A stretch of 54,072 nucleotides of DNA from Myxococcaceae bacterium (lineage in GTDB: Bacteria > Myxococcota > Myxococcia > Myxococcales > Myxococcaceae). Position numbers and translations under genes: made by a program. Where the stretch lies: the NCBI GenBank assembly GCA_016926755.1, contig JAFGNZ010000378.1:1-54072 (forward strand), read 5' to 3'. Every line of letters begins with the position of its first letter. The stretch's first letter is position 1. Of this stretch, positions 8,571 to 17,143 are shown piece by piece. A model generated the notes under the pieces. It saw nothing but the letters and a program-made list of their open reading frames with translations, made no database searches and had not been told where the DNA came from.

Positions 8571-11176
8571 CGCGGAGCCACGCCCGGCGCGCTGAGCACC
8601 TTCATGGTGCCCTTCGTCACCCCGAACTGCTCATGCACCGCCGCGCGGCGGATGGCCTCGGCGGGAGACAGGCGGCCCCCGAGCAGCTCCTGGTAGGCGG
8701 AGAGCACGCGGGAGGCCTCCTCCTGGGACTCCCGGACGAACTCGACGCGGAAGCGGCGCACGCCCCGCTCCAGGAGCCGCGGCACCAGCGACGCGGCGCT
8801 CTGGGCCTGGGCGTTGAAGACGGTGTTGCGGCAGCCCACGTCGACGATGACGGGGTGATCCAGCCCCAGCCGATCCCGCAACGAGAGCTGGTGCTTCTCG
8901 CAGGGGCGCCCACAGGTGCGGAAGTCCCGCCCGTTCGACAGGGTGTGCGAGTACACGCAGTGCTCGGTGTGGAACGTGGCGATGTGGTGGTGGAGCGCCA
9001 CCGTGAAGCGGTGGGCGGGCGCGTGCTCCAGCAGCCCGGAGAGCTGGGCCGCGTCCAGATCGTGGGAGAACGTGAGCGTGTCCAGCCCCAACCCCAGCAG
9101 GTACGCGGCGGTCAGCGAGTTGGTGACGTTGAGCGAGAAGTCCCCATGCAGCGCGGGGCGCGGCTGGCCCCCAGGGCGCTCCAGGAAGTGCATCATCGCG
9201 CCCCAGTGGCGCACCAGCACGGCGTCCGGTCGCAGCCGGTCGATGCGCTGGTCATAGCCCTCCTCGCCCGGCTTCTGCACCCGCACCGTGGCGATCGTGA
9301 CGCGCAGCCCCGCGGCCCGGGCCCGCTCCACGGCGCGCTGCAGGCCCACCATCTCCATCCAGTCCAGCTCCACCTCGGGCAGCCCGGCGGCGATGACAGC
9401 CTCGAGCTGCGCCTCGTTACGGCACAGCGGAAGCAGACGCGGAGCCACCTCGACGGGCGTCGAGGGCACATGCTGGAAGAGCGCGGCGCGCGTCGAGTCC
9501 AGCACCGGGGTCTCCACCACGGTGCGCCGGTACCCCCGCTCCACCGCGACCAGGAGCTCGGCGACGAGCTGGCGGCGGAGCGCCTTGAGCTCGGAGACGG
9601 GCAAATGGAGGCCGGGCGCCAGGGCCGAGCAGTCCAGGTGTGCCAGCCGGAACGGGGTGCCTCCAAAGGCACCGAGCTTGTCGCGCAGGAGCGCCTCATC
9701 CAGCCCCCCTCCACGCGCCGGGGCGAGCAGGACCTGGCTGGAGGCGGAGGCCTCGTGCCCCCAGGCGCTGCCGTGGAGGTGAAGCGGGCCCTCCGCCGAG
9801 CCCGAGACCTTCAGCTCGAGGGGAATGCGGCCCTCGGGCTCACCCTCCGCGAGCAGTCCCTCGACGCGGCGCGCGAGCGCCGGATCGCTGTTGACCCAGA
9901 CACGCTGGCCGGCCGCCACCCGGCCCAGATCCGGCCCCGGGTTGCCGAAGCCCAGCACCCACCCCTCACCCTGACGCTCGACGCGGAAGATGGGGCCCCC
10001 GGGCTCGCTCTTGTCCTCGGGCCTGCCCGCATCGAAGACGACGCCCATGCCAGGGCGCGGATCGCCGACGTCGTCCGCGGGCTCCCCCTTCAAGGGCGAG
10101 GACACCTGACCGGCGGGCCCCTCCGGGCGCTCCGAGCCCAGGCCCAGGCCCCCCGTCCACGGGCGCTCATCGGGGACGACCCGCACCTCCTTGCCGGAGA
10201 TGGAGCGGACGCGCCCAAGGTACGAGCCCCGGTGCTTGGGGAAGCGCCCCTCCACCAGCGTCTGGTGATCCGAGCCCGCGAGGAAGCCGTGCGAGAAGCC
10301 ACGGCTGTACGCGACGGACATGTCCGCCAGATCGCGCTCGAGCCGGGCCTCGTCGGGCGCCCCGGCGAGGATGCTCTCCACCCAGCGCCGATACCCCTGC
10401 ACGGTGGCCGAGACATACTGCGGCCCCTTCAGCCGCCCCTCGATCTTGAGGCCATGGACGCCGATCTCGACCAGCTCGGGCACGGCGCGCACGCCCGCGA
10501 GATCCTTGGGGCTGAGCAGGTACTTCACCTCGCCGAGATCCCGCGTCTGCCCGTCCACGACGAGCTCATAGGGCAGGCGGCAGGACTGGGCGCACTGGCC
10601 CCGGTTGGCGGAGCGGCCTCCCCAGGCCTCGCTGGTGAGGCACTGGCCGCTCCAGGACATGCACAGCGCGCCGTGGATGAAGACCTCCAGCTCCACGTCC
10701 GTCTGCCCGGCCAGCCGGCGGAGCTCGGCGACGGAGAGCTCGCGGGGGACGACGACCCGGCAGATGCCCAGCCCCTGGGCGAAGCGCACACCCTCGGCGC
10801 TGGAGATGGTCATCTGGGTGGAGGCATGCAGCTCCAGCTGGGGGCAGAGAGCCCGGGCCAGCAGGGCCACCGCGGGATCCTGGACGATGAGGGCATCAAT
10901 GCCCGCGGCGGCCGCTCGGCGGACGAGGTGCTCGACGACCGGCAGCTCCGGCTCGAAGAGCAGCGTGTTGAGGGTGAGGTAGGCGCGAGCCCCCGCACGG
11001 TGGATGAGGGCCACCGTCTCCGGCAGGCGCTCGAGCGAAAAGTTCTCCGCGCGGGCCCGGGCGTTGAAGCCCTCGTCCAGCCCGAAGTAGACGGCATCCG
11101 CCCCGCTGACGAGCGCGGCCTGGAGGGAGTCGAGATCCCCCGCGGGGGCGAGGATTTCGGGGCGGCGGGCAGGCAT
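8567..11176 (-). CDS. U32 peptidase-like / RlhA-type rRNA hydroxylation protein
   Basis: An 869-residue cytoplasmic protein. The N-terminal domain (ILAPAGDLDSLQAALVSGAD, VYFGLDEGFNARARAENF) is the U32 TIM-barrel, and EVFIHGALCMSWSGQC followed by SANRGQCAQSCR is the family signature with Cys that ligate iron-sulfur in related proteins. The U32 group includes RlhA, needed for 5-hydroxycytidine in 23S rRNA, and collagenase-like YegQ/TrhP; this length and the middle domain resemble RlhA. Residues 560-869 look like a second barrel with extra Cys (EHCVYSH, RTCGRPCEKH). Actual proteolysis is doubtful for the family. Bacteria often carry several paralogues, so the exact target is uncertain. It is coupled to tyrA by a 4-base overlap. 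Confidence 0.85.
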   Translation of the reverse strand: MPARRPEILAPAGDLDSLQAALVSGADAVYFGLDEGFNARARAENFSLERLPETVALIHRAGARAYLTLNTLLFEPELPVVEHLVRRAAAAGIDALIVQDPAVALLARALCPQLELHASTQMTISSAEGVRFAQGLGICRVVVPRELSVAELRRLAGQTDVELEVFIHGALCMSWSGQCLTSEAWGGRSANRGQCAQSCRLPYELVVDGQTRDLGEVKYLLSPKDLAGVRAVPELVEIGVHGLKIEGRLKGPQYVSATVQGYRRWVESILAGAPDEARLERDLADMSVAYSRGFSHGFLAGSDHQTLVEGRFPKHRGSYLGRVRSISGKEVRVVPDERPWTGGLGLGSERPEGPAGQVSSPLKGEPADDVGDPRPGMGVVFDAGRPEDKSEPGGPIFRVERQGEGWVLGFGNPGPDLGRVAAGQRVWVNSDPALARRVEGLLAEGEPEGRIPLELKVSGSAEGPLHLHGSAWGHEASASSQVLLAPARGGGLDEALLRDKLGAFGGTPFRLAHLDCSALAPGLHLPVSELKALRRQLVAELLVAVERGYRRTVVETPVLDSTRAALFQHVPSTPVEVAPRLLPLCRNEAQLEAVIAAGLPEVELDWMEMVGLQRAVERARAAGLRVTIATVRVQKPGEEGYDQRIDRLRPDAVLVRHWGAMMHFLERPGGQPRPALHGDFSLNVTNSLTAAYLLGLGLDTLTFSHDLDAAQLSGLLEHAPAHRFTVALHHHIATFHTEHCVYSHTLSNGRDFRTCGRPCEKHQLSLRDRLGLDHPVIVDVGCRNTVFNAQAQSAASLVPRLLERGVRRFRVEFVRESQEEASRVLSAYQELLGGRLSPAEAIRRAAVHEQFGVTKGTMKVLSAPGVAPR

Positions 11177-11211
11177 GGCCCTTCCTTAACACGCCAGCAA
11201 ATGCTGCAATC

Positions 11212-11233
11212 CCTCCCACGCTGACGTGGGGGG
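11212..11233. repeat. Short perfect-loop hairpin in divergent intergenic region
   Basis: A 9-bp inverted repeat (CCTCCCACG / CGTGGGGGG, one G-U in one orientation) with a four-base loop lies 35 bases upstream of the U32 gene and 147 bases upstream of the histidine kinase gene. It could be an operator or a leader hairpin. The rest of the 204-base intergenic region shows an AT-richer patch near 11290-11325 but no promoter I can define. Confidence 0.35.
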
Positions 11234-11380
11234 AGCACACGGCTGGGCGACCACGCCCACACTCGCCGAAAGCAGCCAACCCAGGCAATCAAGAATTTCC
11301 TGTGTTTTCTTTCCAACCTTGGGCATGCTCTGGATCCAGCGGGGCCAGTTGGAAGCCGGTGGAGTGAAGAGGAGTCACGT

Positions 11381-13600
11381 TTGGCGCTCTCAAGTCCGCC
11401 CATTCGATTCCTGACCTATCCACTGCTGGGGGTGGTGAAGGAGCATGTGCGAGCCGAGTTCTTCGGCCGGGCGCTCTCGCAGCGGCTCGGGCGCCCGGTG
11501 CTGGTGGAGCAGGCGCCGAGCTACGAGTTCGTGGAGGAGGAGCTGAACGCGGGGCGCGTGGACATGGCCCTGGCCACCGCCGAGCAGTGCGATCTGTTCG
11601 TGCCGCGTGCCCGAACGGTCCTGCGCGCGGTGCGTGCGGGCCGCTGGTACTACCACGCGGCCTTCATCTGCCGCGCGGGAGAGGCCCTCACGCTGGAGCG
11701 GCTCCGGGGAAAGCGCGCCGCCTGGGTGGCCCCGCTCAACACCGCGGGCCACCTGCTGCCCAAGCGCCACCTGGCCTCCCTGGGCCTGCCGGCCAACGAG
11801 CTGCTCGGCTCGCAGCGCTTCTATGGGACGTACCGCCAGGCGCTGCTGGCGGTGCTCTCGGGCGAAGCAGACTTCACCAGCCTGGTCACCACCCACACGG
11901 ACGAGTACACGGTCCGGGCCCGCATGGCCGAGCGCGTCGGGGCGGATGAGCACCTGCTCAAGCCCTTCGCCTTCTCGGGCCCTACCCTCGCTGACGGCCT
12001 CATCATCACGCACCGGCTGCCGGAAGCAGAGGCCTCCCGGCTGGTGTCCGCCATCACGGCGATGAGCCATGACGCCGGCGACATGGATCTGGTGCTGGCA
12101 CCTTTCGACATCGAAGGCTTCGCCCCCGTCCGGGGCACCTCGGTGGAGGCCCCCGCGCTGCGGACCGCCCGGCGCTCGGAGGTCCTGGCGCTGGAGCTGG
12201 ACGCCGAGGAGGTCTGCCAGCGCGTCTGGTCCTCCACGGGCACGGCCTTCGGCCAGCGCCTCCACGACGCCGAGGGGCGCGCGCTGACGGAGCTCTTCCC
12301 GGTGGCGGCAACCACCCCCCTGCTGTCGCTGGTGCGCTCCACGCGGCACAACAACGTGAGCGGGCGGGTGCACTTCCGCATGGAGGCCGGCGGGCGGACG
12401 CGCCTGTACGGCGCCGAGGCCTCGCTGCGTCCGTCCCAGCCCGGCGAGGAGCGCCCCTGCGTGGGGCTGCTGGTGCGAGACGTCACGGACATGGACGCGC
12501 TGGAGCAGGATGTGTACCGGCTGGCCGCGTTCCCCCTGCTCCACCCGGACCCCATGCTGGAGCTGGGGCGCGAGGGCCACGTGCGCTACGCCAACCTGCC
12601 CGCGCATAACTCCTTCCCGGATCTGCTGGAGCTGAACACGCGCCACCCGCTGGTGCTGGCGGCGCTGGCCCATGCCCGGCGAGGCGTCTCCAGCGAGGCG
12701 CCCGCGCTGGTGCAGCTGGGCACCCGGTACTGGGAGGTGGTGGCCACCCCGCTGCAGGACAACGAGAGCCTGCGCGTCTTCGCCAAGGACGTGACGGCGC
12801 GCAAGCAGATGGAGGCCAGCCTGCTCCATGAGAATCGCATGGGCACCCTGGGCTCGCTGGCCGGGCGCGTGGGCCACCACATGAACAACCCGCTGGCCTT
12901 CCTGATGTCCAACCTCTCCTTCGCGCGCGAGGAGATCGGCCGGCTCCGGGAGAGCCTGCGCACCGGGCGCGAGGAGCTGACGCTCGCGGAGGTGGACGAG
13001 ATCCTCGACGCGCTGAGCGAGTCCCAGCAGGGCGCCGAGCGGCTGAAGACGATCGTCGAGGATCTCCGCCTGCTGGCCCGCGAGCCGCCCCGGTACAAGG
13101 CGCGGGTGAACGTGCACCCGCTGCTGGAGGACACCCTGAAGCTGGCCCGCGGCGAGCTGCAGCACCGCGCCCGCCTGGAGAAGGACCTCCAGCCCGTGGC
13201 GATGGTGGAAGCGGACGAGGCGCGGCTGGGGCAGGTGTTCCTCAACCTGGTGCTCAACGCGATGCAGGCGATGCCCGAAGAGAGGGCGGCGCGCAACGTG
13301 CTGCGCGTGGCCACCCGGACGGGCCCCGCGGGGGAGGTGATCGTGGAGGTCCAGGACACGGGGACGGGGATGAGCCCGGACGTGCTGGAGGGCCTCTTCG
13401 AGCCCTTCTTCACCACCCGCCCCAACGCCAAGAGCCTGGGCATGGGGCTGCCGGTGAGCCACGCCATCGTGACGAGCCTGGGGGGAACCCTGCGCGTGAA
13501 GAGCGAGCCCGGCGTGGGCACCCTCTTCACCGTCACCCTGCCCCCCGCCGGCGGCCCGGTCGCCCGCCCCACCCACCCCGAGCATGAGCTGGCGAGCTGA
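11381..13600 (+). CDS. Soluble histidine kinase with PhnD-like sensor domain
   Basis: A 739-residue kinase starting at TTG 11381, chosen because AAGAGGAG lies 6 bases upstream. Residues 1-240 resemble the phosphonate-binding (PhnD/type 2 periplasmic-binding) fold: YEFVEEELNAGRVDMALAT, LRGKRAAWVAPLNTAGHLLP, GEADFTSLVTT. There is no signal peptide and no membrane segment, so this sensor would be cytoplasmic. Two PAS-like segments follow (about 260-380 and 385-480), then the HisKA helix pair with His499 in RVGHHMNNPLAF, and the ATPase domain (LNLVLNAMQAM, DTGTGMS, LGMGLPVSHAI). The residue after the phospho-acceptor His is His500 rather than the usual Glu/Asp. No receiver domain is attached; the partner regulator is not obvious, since the next gene pair is a self-contained system. 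Confidence 0.88.
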   Translation: MALSSPPIRFLTYPLLGVVKEHVRAEFFGRALSQRLGRPVLVEQAPSYEFVEEELNAGRVDMALATAEQCDLFVPRARTVLRAVRAGRWYYHAAFICRAGEALTLERLRGKRAAWVAPLNTAGHLLPKRHLASLGLPANELLGSQRFYGTYRQALLAVLSGEADFTSLVTTHTDEYTVRARMAERVGADEHLLKPFAFSGPTLADGLIITHRLPEAEASRLVSAITAMSHDAGDMDLVLAPFDIEGFAPVRGTSVEAPALRTARRSEVLALELDAEEVCQRVWSSTGTAFGQRLHDAEGRALTELFPVAATTPLLSLVRSTRHNNVSGRVHFRMEAGGRTRLYGAEASLRPSQPGEERPCVGLLVRDVTDMDALEQDVYRLAAFPLLHPDPMLELGREGHVRYANLPAHNSFPDLLELNTRHPLVLAALAHARRGVSSEAPALVQLGTRYWEVVATPLQDNESLRVFAKDVTARKQMEASLLHENRMGTLGSLAGRVGHHMNNPLAFLMSNLSFAREEIGRLRESLRTGREELTLAEVDEILDALSESQQGAERLKTIVEDLRLLAREPPRYKARVNVHPLLEDTLKLARGELQHRARLEKDLQPVAMVEADEARLGQVFLNLVLNAMQAMPEERAARNVLRVATRTGPAGEVIVEVQDTGTGMSPDVLEGLFEPFFTTRPNAKSLGMGLPVSHAIVTSLGGTLRVKSEPGVGTLFTVTLPPAGGPVARPTHPEHELAS

Positions 13601-13696
13601 GCTGGGGCCCTGCCCCCCGGGTTGTGCGATAGTGCGGGCATGGAGCCCGCAGAGCGCCCGGAGATCCTCCGCTCTCCCGTGGAGGCATAGGCCTGG

Positions 13697-15526
13697 ATGG
13701 TGCGTCGCCTGCTGCCCACGCTCGTGGCACTTGGATGCGGCCTGCTCGCGCTCGGCTGGGGACTGGTGAGCCTGCAGCGCCTCTTCGCCCAGGAGACGGA
13801 GGACGCCCACGCACAGCTCCGCTCCTACCGCGAGGAGGTGGAGCGGTACGCCGCGGAGGCCCTGCGGCAGAAGCTGAGCCAGCGGCTCGCGGAGAGCATC
13901 CCGGCGATCAACCAGGCCGTGGAGGATCCCCTCGTGCCGGCGGACGGGCTCTACCTGTACTTCCGCAAGCACCAGTTCCTGCCGCGCCTGCCCCGCCCCA
14001 GGCCCGGCGGGAAGATGCCCGCCTGGCACCTCTACGTCGCGCTCTACCAGAGCCTCGAGGATCTCCCAGCCGAGGACGCCTGGAAGGAGCGCCTGGGACG
14101 GCTGCGCGCCATCGAGGCCGCGCTCGCGGCGGGCAATCGGCCCCGCGCCGAGCGGCTCCTGGAGGCGCTGCTCCGTCACCGCGCGGATCACCCGCTGCCC
14201 GCCGCCGAGGAGATCCCGTTCACCGTGCTCCTGGCCGAGCGGCTGCAGCGCGGCGCGGACACCCCCGCGCTGATCCACGGGCTCGTCCACGGCGGGCTCG
14301 CGGAGGAGTTCGGGGGAATGGCGATGGGCGCCGGGCTGCAGCGCGATCTGCTGCGCGAGTGCCAGCGCTTCAGCCAGCCCGACTTCGACTTCCTGCGCGA
14401 GCGCATCCTCGAGCTCAGCGCCGCGCTCGGCGTGCCCTCCGACGCGTTCCAGGCGCGCGTCCAGGAGCTGGGCACGGGCGCCATCGTGGTGCCGAGCACC
14501 CTGTCCGAGCCCACCCTCATCGGCGAGCGCTGGTACCTGGAGGCGGAGGGAGAGATCGTGCGCGGCGTCGCCGTTCAGCTCGACGAGCTCCTCCTGGCGA
14601 TCACGCACGAGCTGCGCGAACGAGAGCTCCTGCGCGCCGAGGATCGGGTCCGCCTGGGCCGCATCACCGCGGTGCAGCCGCTCTCGACCCTGAAGCTCCA
14701 GGCCGTCATCCCCCGCTGGGCCGCCGCCGAGGAGGACATCGCCCGGCGCTACGGGTTCAAGACCATGCTGGTGGCCATCTGCGGCGCGCTCGCCGTGGCC
14801 ATCGTGGTGCTCGCCGGGCTCGGGCAGCACCGCAAGTACCGGTTCCTGGAGCTCAAGAGCGACTTCGTGGCCACCGTCTCCCATGAGCTGCGCACGCCCC
14901 TGGCCTCCATCCGGCTGCTGGCGGAGACGCTGGAGCGCCGGGCCGGCGGCACCCCGGAGGTGCGCGACTACCCCGCCCGCATCATCCAGGCCACCGACGG
15001 GCTGCACTTCCTCGTCGAGAACATCCTGTCCTTCAACCGCATCGACAAGGGCCGCTGGGTGCCGCGGTTCACCCAGGTGCGCCTGGAGGAGCTGATCGGA
15101 GCGCTCCGAGCTGATCTCGCCGGCGCCACCCGCGTCCCCGTGCACCTGACGGCGGACGTAGGGGAGACGGAGCTGTGGGCCGATCCGGCGCTGCTGCGCC
15201 TGCTCTTGTCCAACCTGGGGCGCAACGCCTGCGCCTACAACCACCGCGATCCGGTGGAGCTCTCCGTCCACGTCCATGCCATTGCCGGCAATGGCTGCAC
15301 GGTGCTCTTCGGGGATAACGGCATCGGCATCCCCGAGAGCGAGTGGGAGAACGTCTTCCAGGACTTCTACCGGTTGACCCAGCCAGGCCCCGAGGTACAT
15401 GGGAGCGGGCTGGGGCTCGCCCTCTGCCGCAGGATCATGCATGTGCATGGGGGGGAGATCCGCGTCGCCGCCTCCGGCCCCCAGGGCACTACCTTCGCGT
15501 TGACCTTCCCCGAGCCGCACCGATGA
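13697..15526 (+). CDS. Membrane sensor histidine kinase
   Basis: A 609-residue inner-membrane kinase. A transmembrane helix near residues 4-26 and another near 353-376 (TMLVAICGALAVAIVVLAGL) enclose a long periplasmic sensor region of about 325 residues that I do not recognise. The cytoplasmic part has the H-box FVATVSHELRTPLASIRLLA (His near 394), the N-box LLLSNLGRNACAYN, the D-box FGDNGIGIPESEW and the G-box GSGLGLALC, all intact. It should autophosphorylate and pass phosphate to the OmpR-type regulator encoded immediately downstream, whose ATG overlaps this stop codon (ATGA). The pair sits 96 bases after the PhnD-like kinase; a GCGGGC/GCCCGC hairpin lies in the gap at 13634-13650. Confidence 0.92.
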   Translation: MVRRLLPTLVALGCGLLALGWGLVSLQRLFAQETEDAHAQLRSYREEVERYAAEALRQKLSQRLAESIPAINQAVEDPLVPADGLYLYFRKHQFLPRLPRPRPGGKMPAWHLYVALYQSLEDLPAEDAWKERLGRLRAIEAALAAGNRPRAERLLEALLRHRADHPLPAAEEIPFTVLLAERLQRGADTPALIHGLVHGGLAEEFGGMAMGAGLQRDLLRECQRFSQPDFDFLRERILELSAALGVPSDAFQARVQELGTGAIVVPSTLSEPTLIGERWYLEAEGEIVRGVAVQLDELLLAITHELRERELLRAEDRVRLGRITAVQPLSTLKLQAVIPRWAAAEEDIARRYGFKTMLVAICGALAVAIVVLAGLGQHRKYRFLELKSDFVATVSHELRTPLASIRLLAETLERRAGGTPEVRDYPARIIQATDGLHFLVENILSFNRIDKGRWVPRFTQVRLEELIGALRADLAGATRVPVHLTADVGETELWADPALLRLLLSNLGRNACAYNHRDPVELSVHVHAIAGNGCTVLFGDNGIGIPESEWENVFQDFYRLTQPGPEVHGSGLGLALCRRIMHVHGGEIRVAASGPQGTTFALTFPEPHR

Positions 15527-16245
15527 CGATCCAAAGCCCTCCCACCACCCGCCCCTCCATCCTCATCGTCGAGGACGACGCCAACCTGCGAATCGGCCTG
15601 CAGGACAACCTCCAGGATGAGGGCTACGACGTGGCCTCCGCCTCCCACGCCCGCGAGGCGGAGGCGCTCCTGCGCGAGCGCGACTTCGACCTGCTCATCC
15701 TGGACGTGATGCTCCCGGGCGAGGACGGGTACTCGCTCTGCCGGCGGCTGCGCGCCGAGGGCCTCCAGAGCATGGTGATGATGCTCACCGCGCGCACGCT
15801 GGAGGACGACATCGTCCGCGGCTTCGAGGCCGGCGCCCAGGACTACCTCACCAAGCCCTACCGGCTGCGGGAGCTGCTCGCCCGGGTGCGCGCGCTCATG
15901 CGCCGGGCCGGCACGCCGCCGCCCCAGGTGCTGGGCTTCGGCGGGTTCTCCCTGAACCTGGGCCGGCGCACCCTCTCCCGAGGGGACGGCAGCACCATCG
16001 AGCTGACGCGCACCGAGTTCGACCTGCTCGCCTTCCTCGTCCGCCACCGGGACCGCGCCCTGCCCCGCGGAGAGATCCTCGACGCCGTCTGGGGCAGGGA
16101 CGTGGTGGTGGACCCGCGCACCGTCGACAACTTCGTCTCGAACCTCAAGAAGAAGCTCGGCTGGACGAGCACCTCCGGCTTCACCATCCACACCATCCGC
16201 GGAGTGGGCTACCGGATGGAGATCGAGTCCATGACGAAACCATGA
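15523..16245 (+). CDS. OmpR-family response regulator
   Basis: A 240-residue transcription factor. Residues 10-125 are the receiver domain (ILIVEDDANLRIGLQDNL, phospho-acceptor Asp in LLILDVMLPGEDGYS, conserved Thr in MLTART, and Lys in LTKPYRLREL). Residues 145-235 are the winged-helix DNA-binding domain (LTRTEFDLLAFLVRH, VDNFVSNLKKKLG, IHTIRGVGYRME). The ATG at 15523 overlaps the stop of the cognate kinase by four bases; an open frame extends upstream inside the kinase gene but is not regulator-like. It likely controls nearby or envelope genes in response to the kinase's periplasmic signal. The TonB-type gene starts 154 bases downstream behind a structured leader. Confidence 0.95.
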   Translation: MTIQSPPTTRPSILIVEDDANLRIGLQDNLQDEGYDVASASHAREAEALLRERDFDLLILDVMLPGEDGYSLCRRLRAEGLQSMVMMLTARTLEDDIVRGFEAGAQDYLTKPYRLRELLARVRALMRRAGTPPPQVLGFGGFSLNLGRRTLSRGDGSTIELTRTEFDLLAFLVRHRDRALPRGEILDAVWGRDVVVDPRTVDNFVSNLKKKLGWTSTSGFTIHTIRGVGYRMEIESMTKP

Positions 16246-16311
16246 CTGAAAGATGGACCGGCCACGGCCATCGCGGCGCCTCGATTCCCTACCTTGAGGG
16301 GTGCGTGGACA

Positions 16312-16381
16312 GGGGCGCTCCGGACCTCAGCCCACGTGGGTGAAGGCCGCATGGTGCGGCCAGCCCAAGGCGGGAGCGCCC
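16312..16381 (+). promoter_or_regulatory. Structured leader element upstream of the TonB-type gene
   Basis: A 9-bp perfect stem (GGGCGCTCC at 16313-16321 with GGAGCGCCC at 16373-16381) encloses a 10-base palindrome CCCACGTGGG (16331-16340) and a 7-bp hairpin GGCCGCA/TGCGGCC with a 3-base loop (16345-16361). The element ends 18 bases before the ATG, directly before the GAGGGAGG ribosome site. It may be a folded 5' leader controlling translation, or the palindrome may be a protein operator. It matches no riboswitch class I can recognise. Confidence 0.45.
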
Positions 16382-16399
16382 GTCTGAGGGAGGCCAGTC

Positions 16400-17143
16400 A
16401 TGTTCCAGTCGGTCATCGAGCAGCCAGGATGGAGAGCCAGTCGTCTCGGAGCGGGCGCGGGGGTGTCCCTGCTCGTGCATGCGGGGATCTTCGCCGTCGC
16501 GCTGTTGCTCTCGGCCCGGGTGGCCGCCACGGTCCAGGAGCCGCCCGATCTCGTCGTCAGGCTGGTCAAACAGCCGCCCCGCGGCAACCCGACCCCCGCC
16601 GTCGCCCCGCCCTCGGAGCCGCGCCGCGAGCCCAGGAAGCGCGACCCGATGAAGCAGCCGAAGACGATCCCCACCGTGAAGCCCGCTGAGATCGAACCGC
16701 CCCCCACCCCGGTGGACGCGCCTCCCTCGAACGATCTCCCCCACATCCCCGGCAGCGATCCAGAGGGCGTCGACACAGGCGGCGTCGCGGGCGTGCCCGT
16801 CATCACGGGCCTGGAGCAGGCCCTGACGAACGTGGGGCCCACGGGTGACGACCTGTACGACTTCACCACCACCTCGATGAAGCCGCCGCAACTGCTGACC
16901 GCCCCCGAGATCCAGTACACCCGCGAGGCCCTCGCGGCCCGCGTCGAGGGGCTGCTCATCGCCCGGTGCATCATCACCCGCGAGGGGGACGTGGAGAGGT
17001 GCCGCATCATCAAGGGCCTCCCCCACATGGAGGAGGCCGTGCTCTCGGCCCTGGAGAACCGCCGCTACCAGCCTGTGGAGTACATGGGCAAGCCGGTCAG
17101 CGTGTCCTACAACTTCAAGATCCGGCTCGAGATCCCCCGCTAG
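16400..17143 (+). CDS. TonB-family energy transducer
   Basis: A 247-residue protein with the three-part TonB layout: an N-terminal membrane anchor (LGAGAGVSLLVHAGIFAVALLLS, about residues 16-38), a Pro/Lys/Glu-rich periplasmic spacer (about 48-115), and a C-terminal TonB-like domain (LIARCIITREGDVERCRIIK, MEEAVLSALENRRYQPVEYM). TonB proteins transmit the ExbBD proton-motive force to outer-membrane receptors; no exbB, exbD or receptor gene is in this window. The C-terminal domain carries two Cys that could form a disulfide. The ATG has a good ribosome site (GAGGGAGG, 8 bases). It ends overlapping the last 4 bases of the convergent repeat-protein gene. Confidence 0.88.
   Translation: MFQSVIEQPGWRASRLGAGAGVSLLVHAGIFAVALLLSARVAATVQEPPDLVVRLVKQPPRGNPTPAVAPPSEPRREPRKRDPMKQPKTIPTVKPAEIEPPPTPVDAPPSNDLPHIPGSDPEGVDTGGVAGVPVITGLEQALTNVGPTGDDLYDFTTTSMKPPQLLTAPEIQYTREALAARVEGLLIARCIITREGDVERCRIIKGLPHMEEAVLSALENRRYQPVEYMGKPVSVSYNFKIRLEIPR

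Noticed and set aside
11390..15520. A 1376-codon open frame on the minus strand across two kinase genes
   Set aside because: It is rich in Arg, Gly, Ala, His and Gln, has no recognisable domain, and lies opposite two well-defined histidine kinases; it is a high-GC shadow frame.
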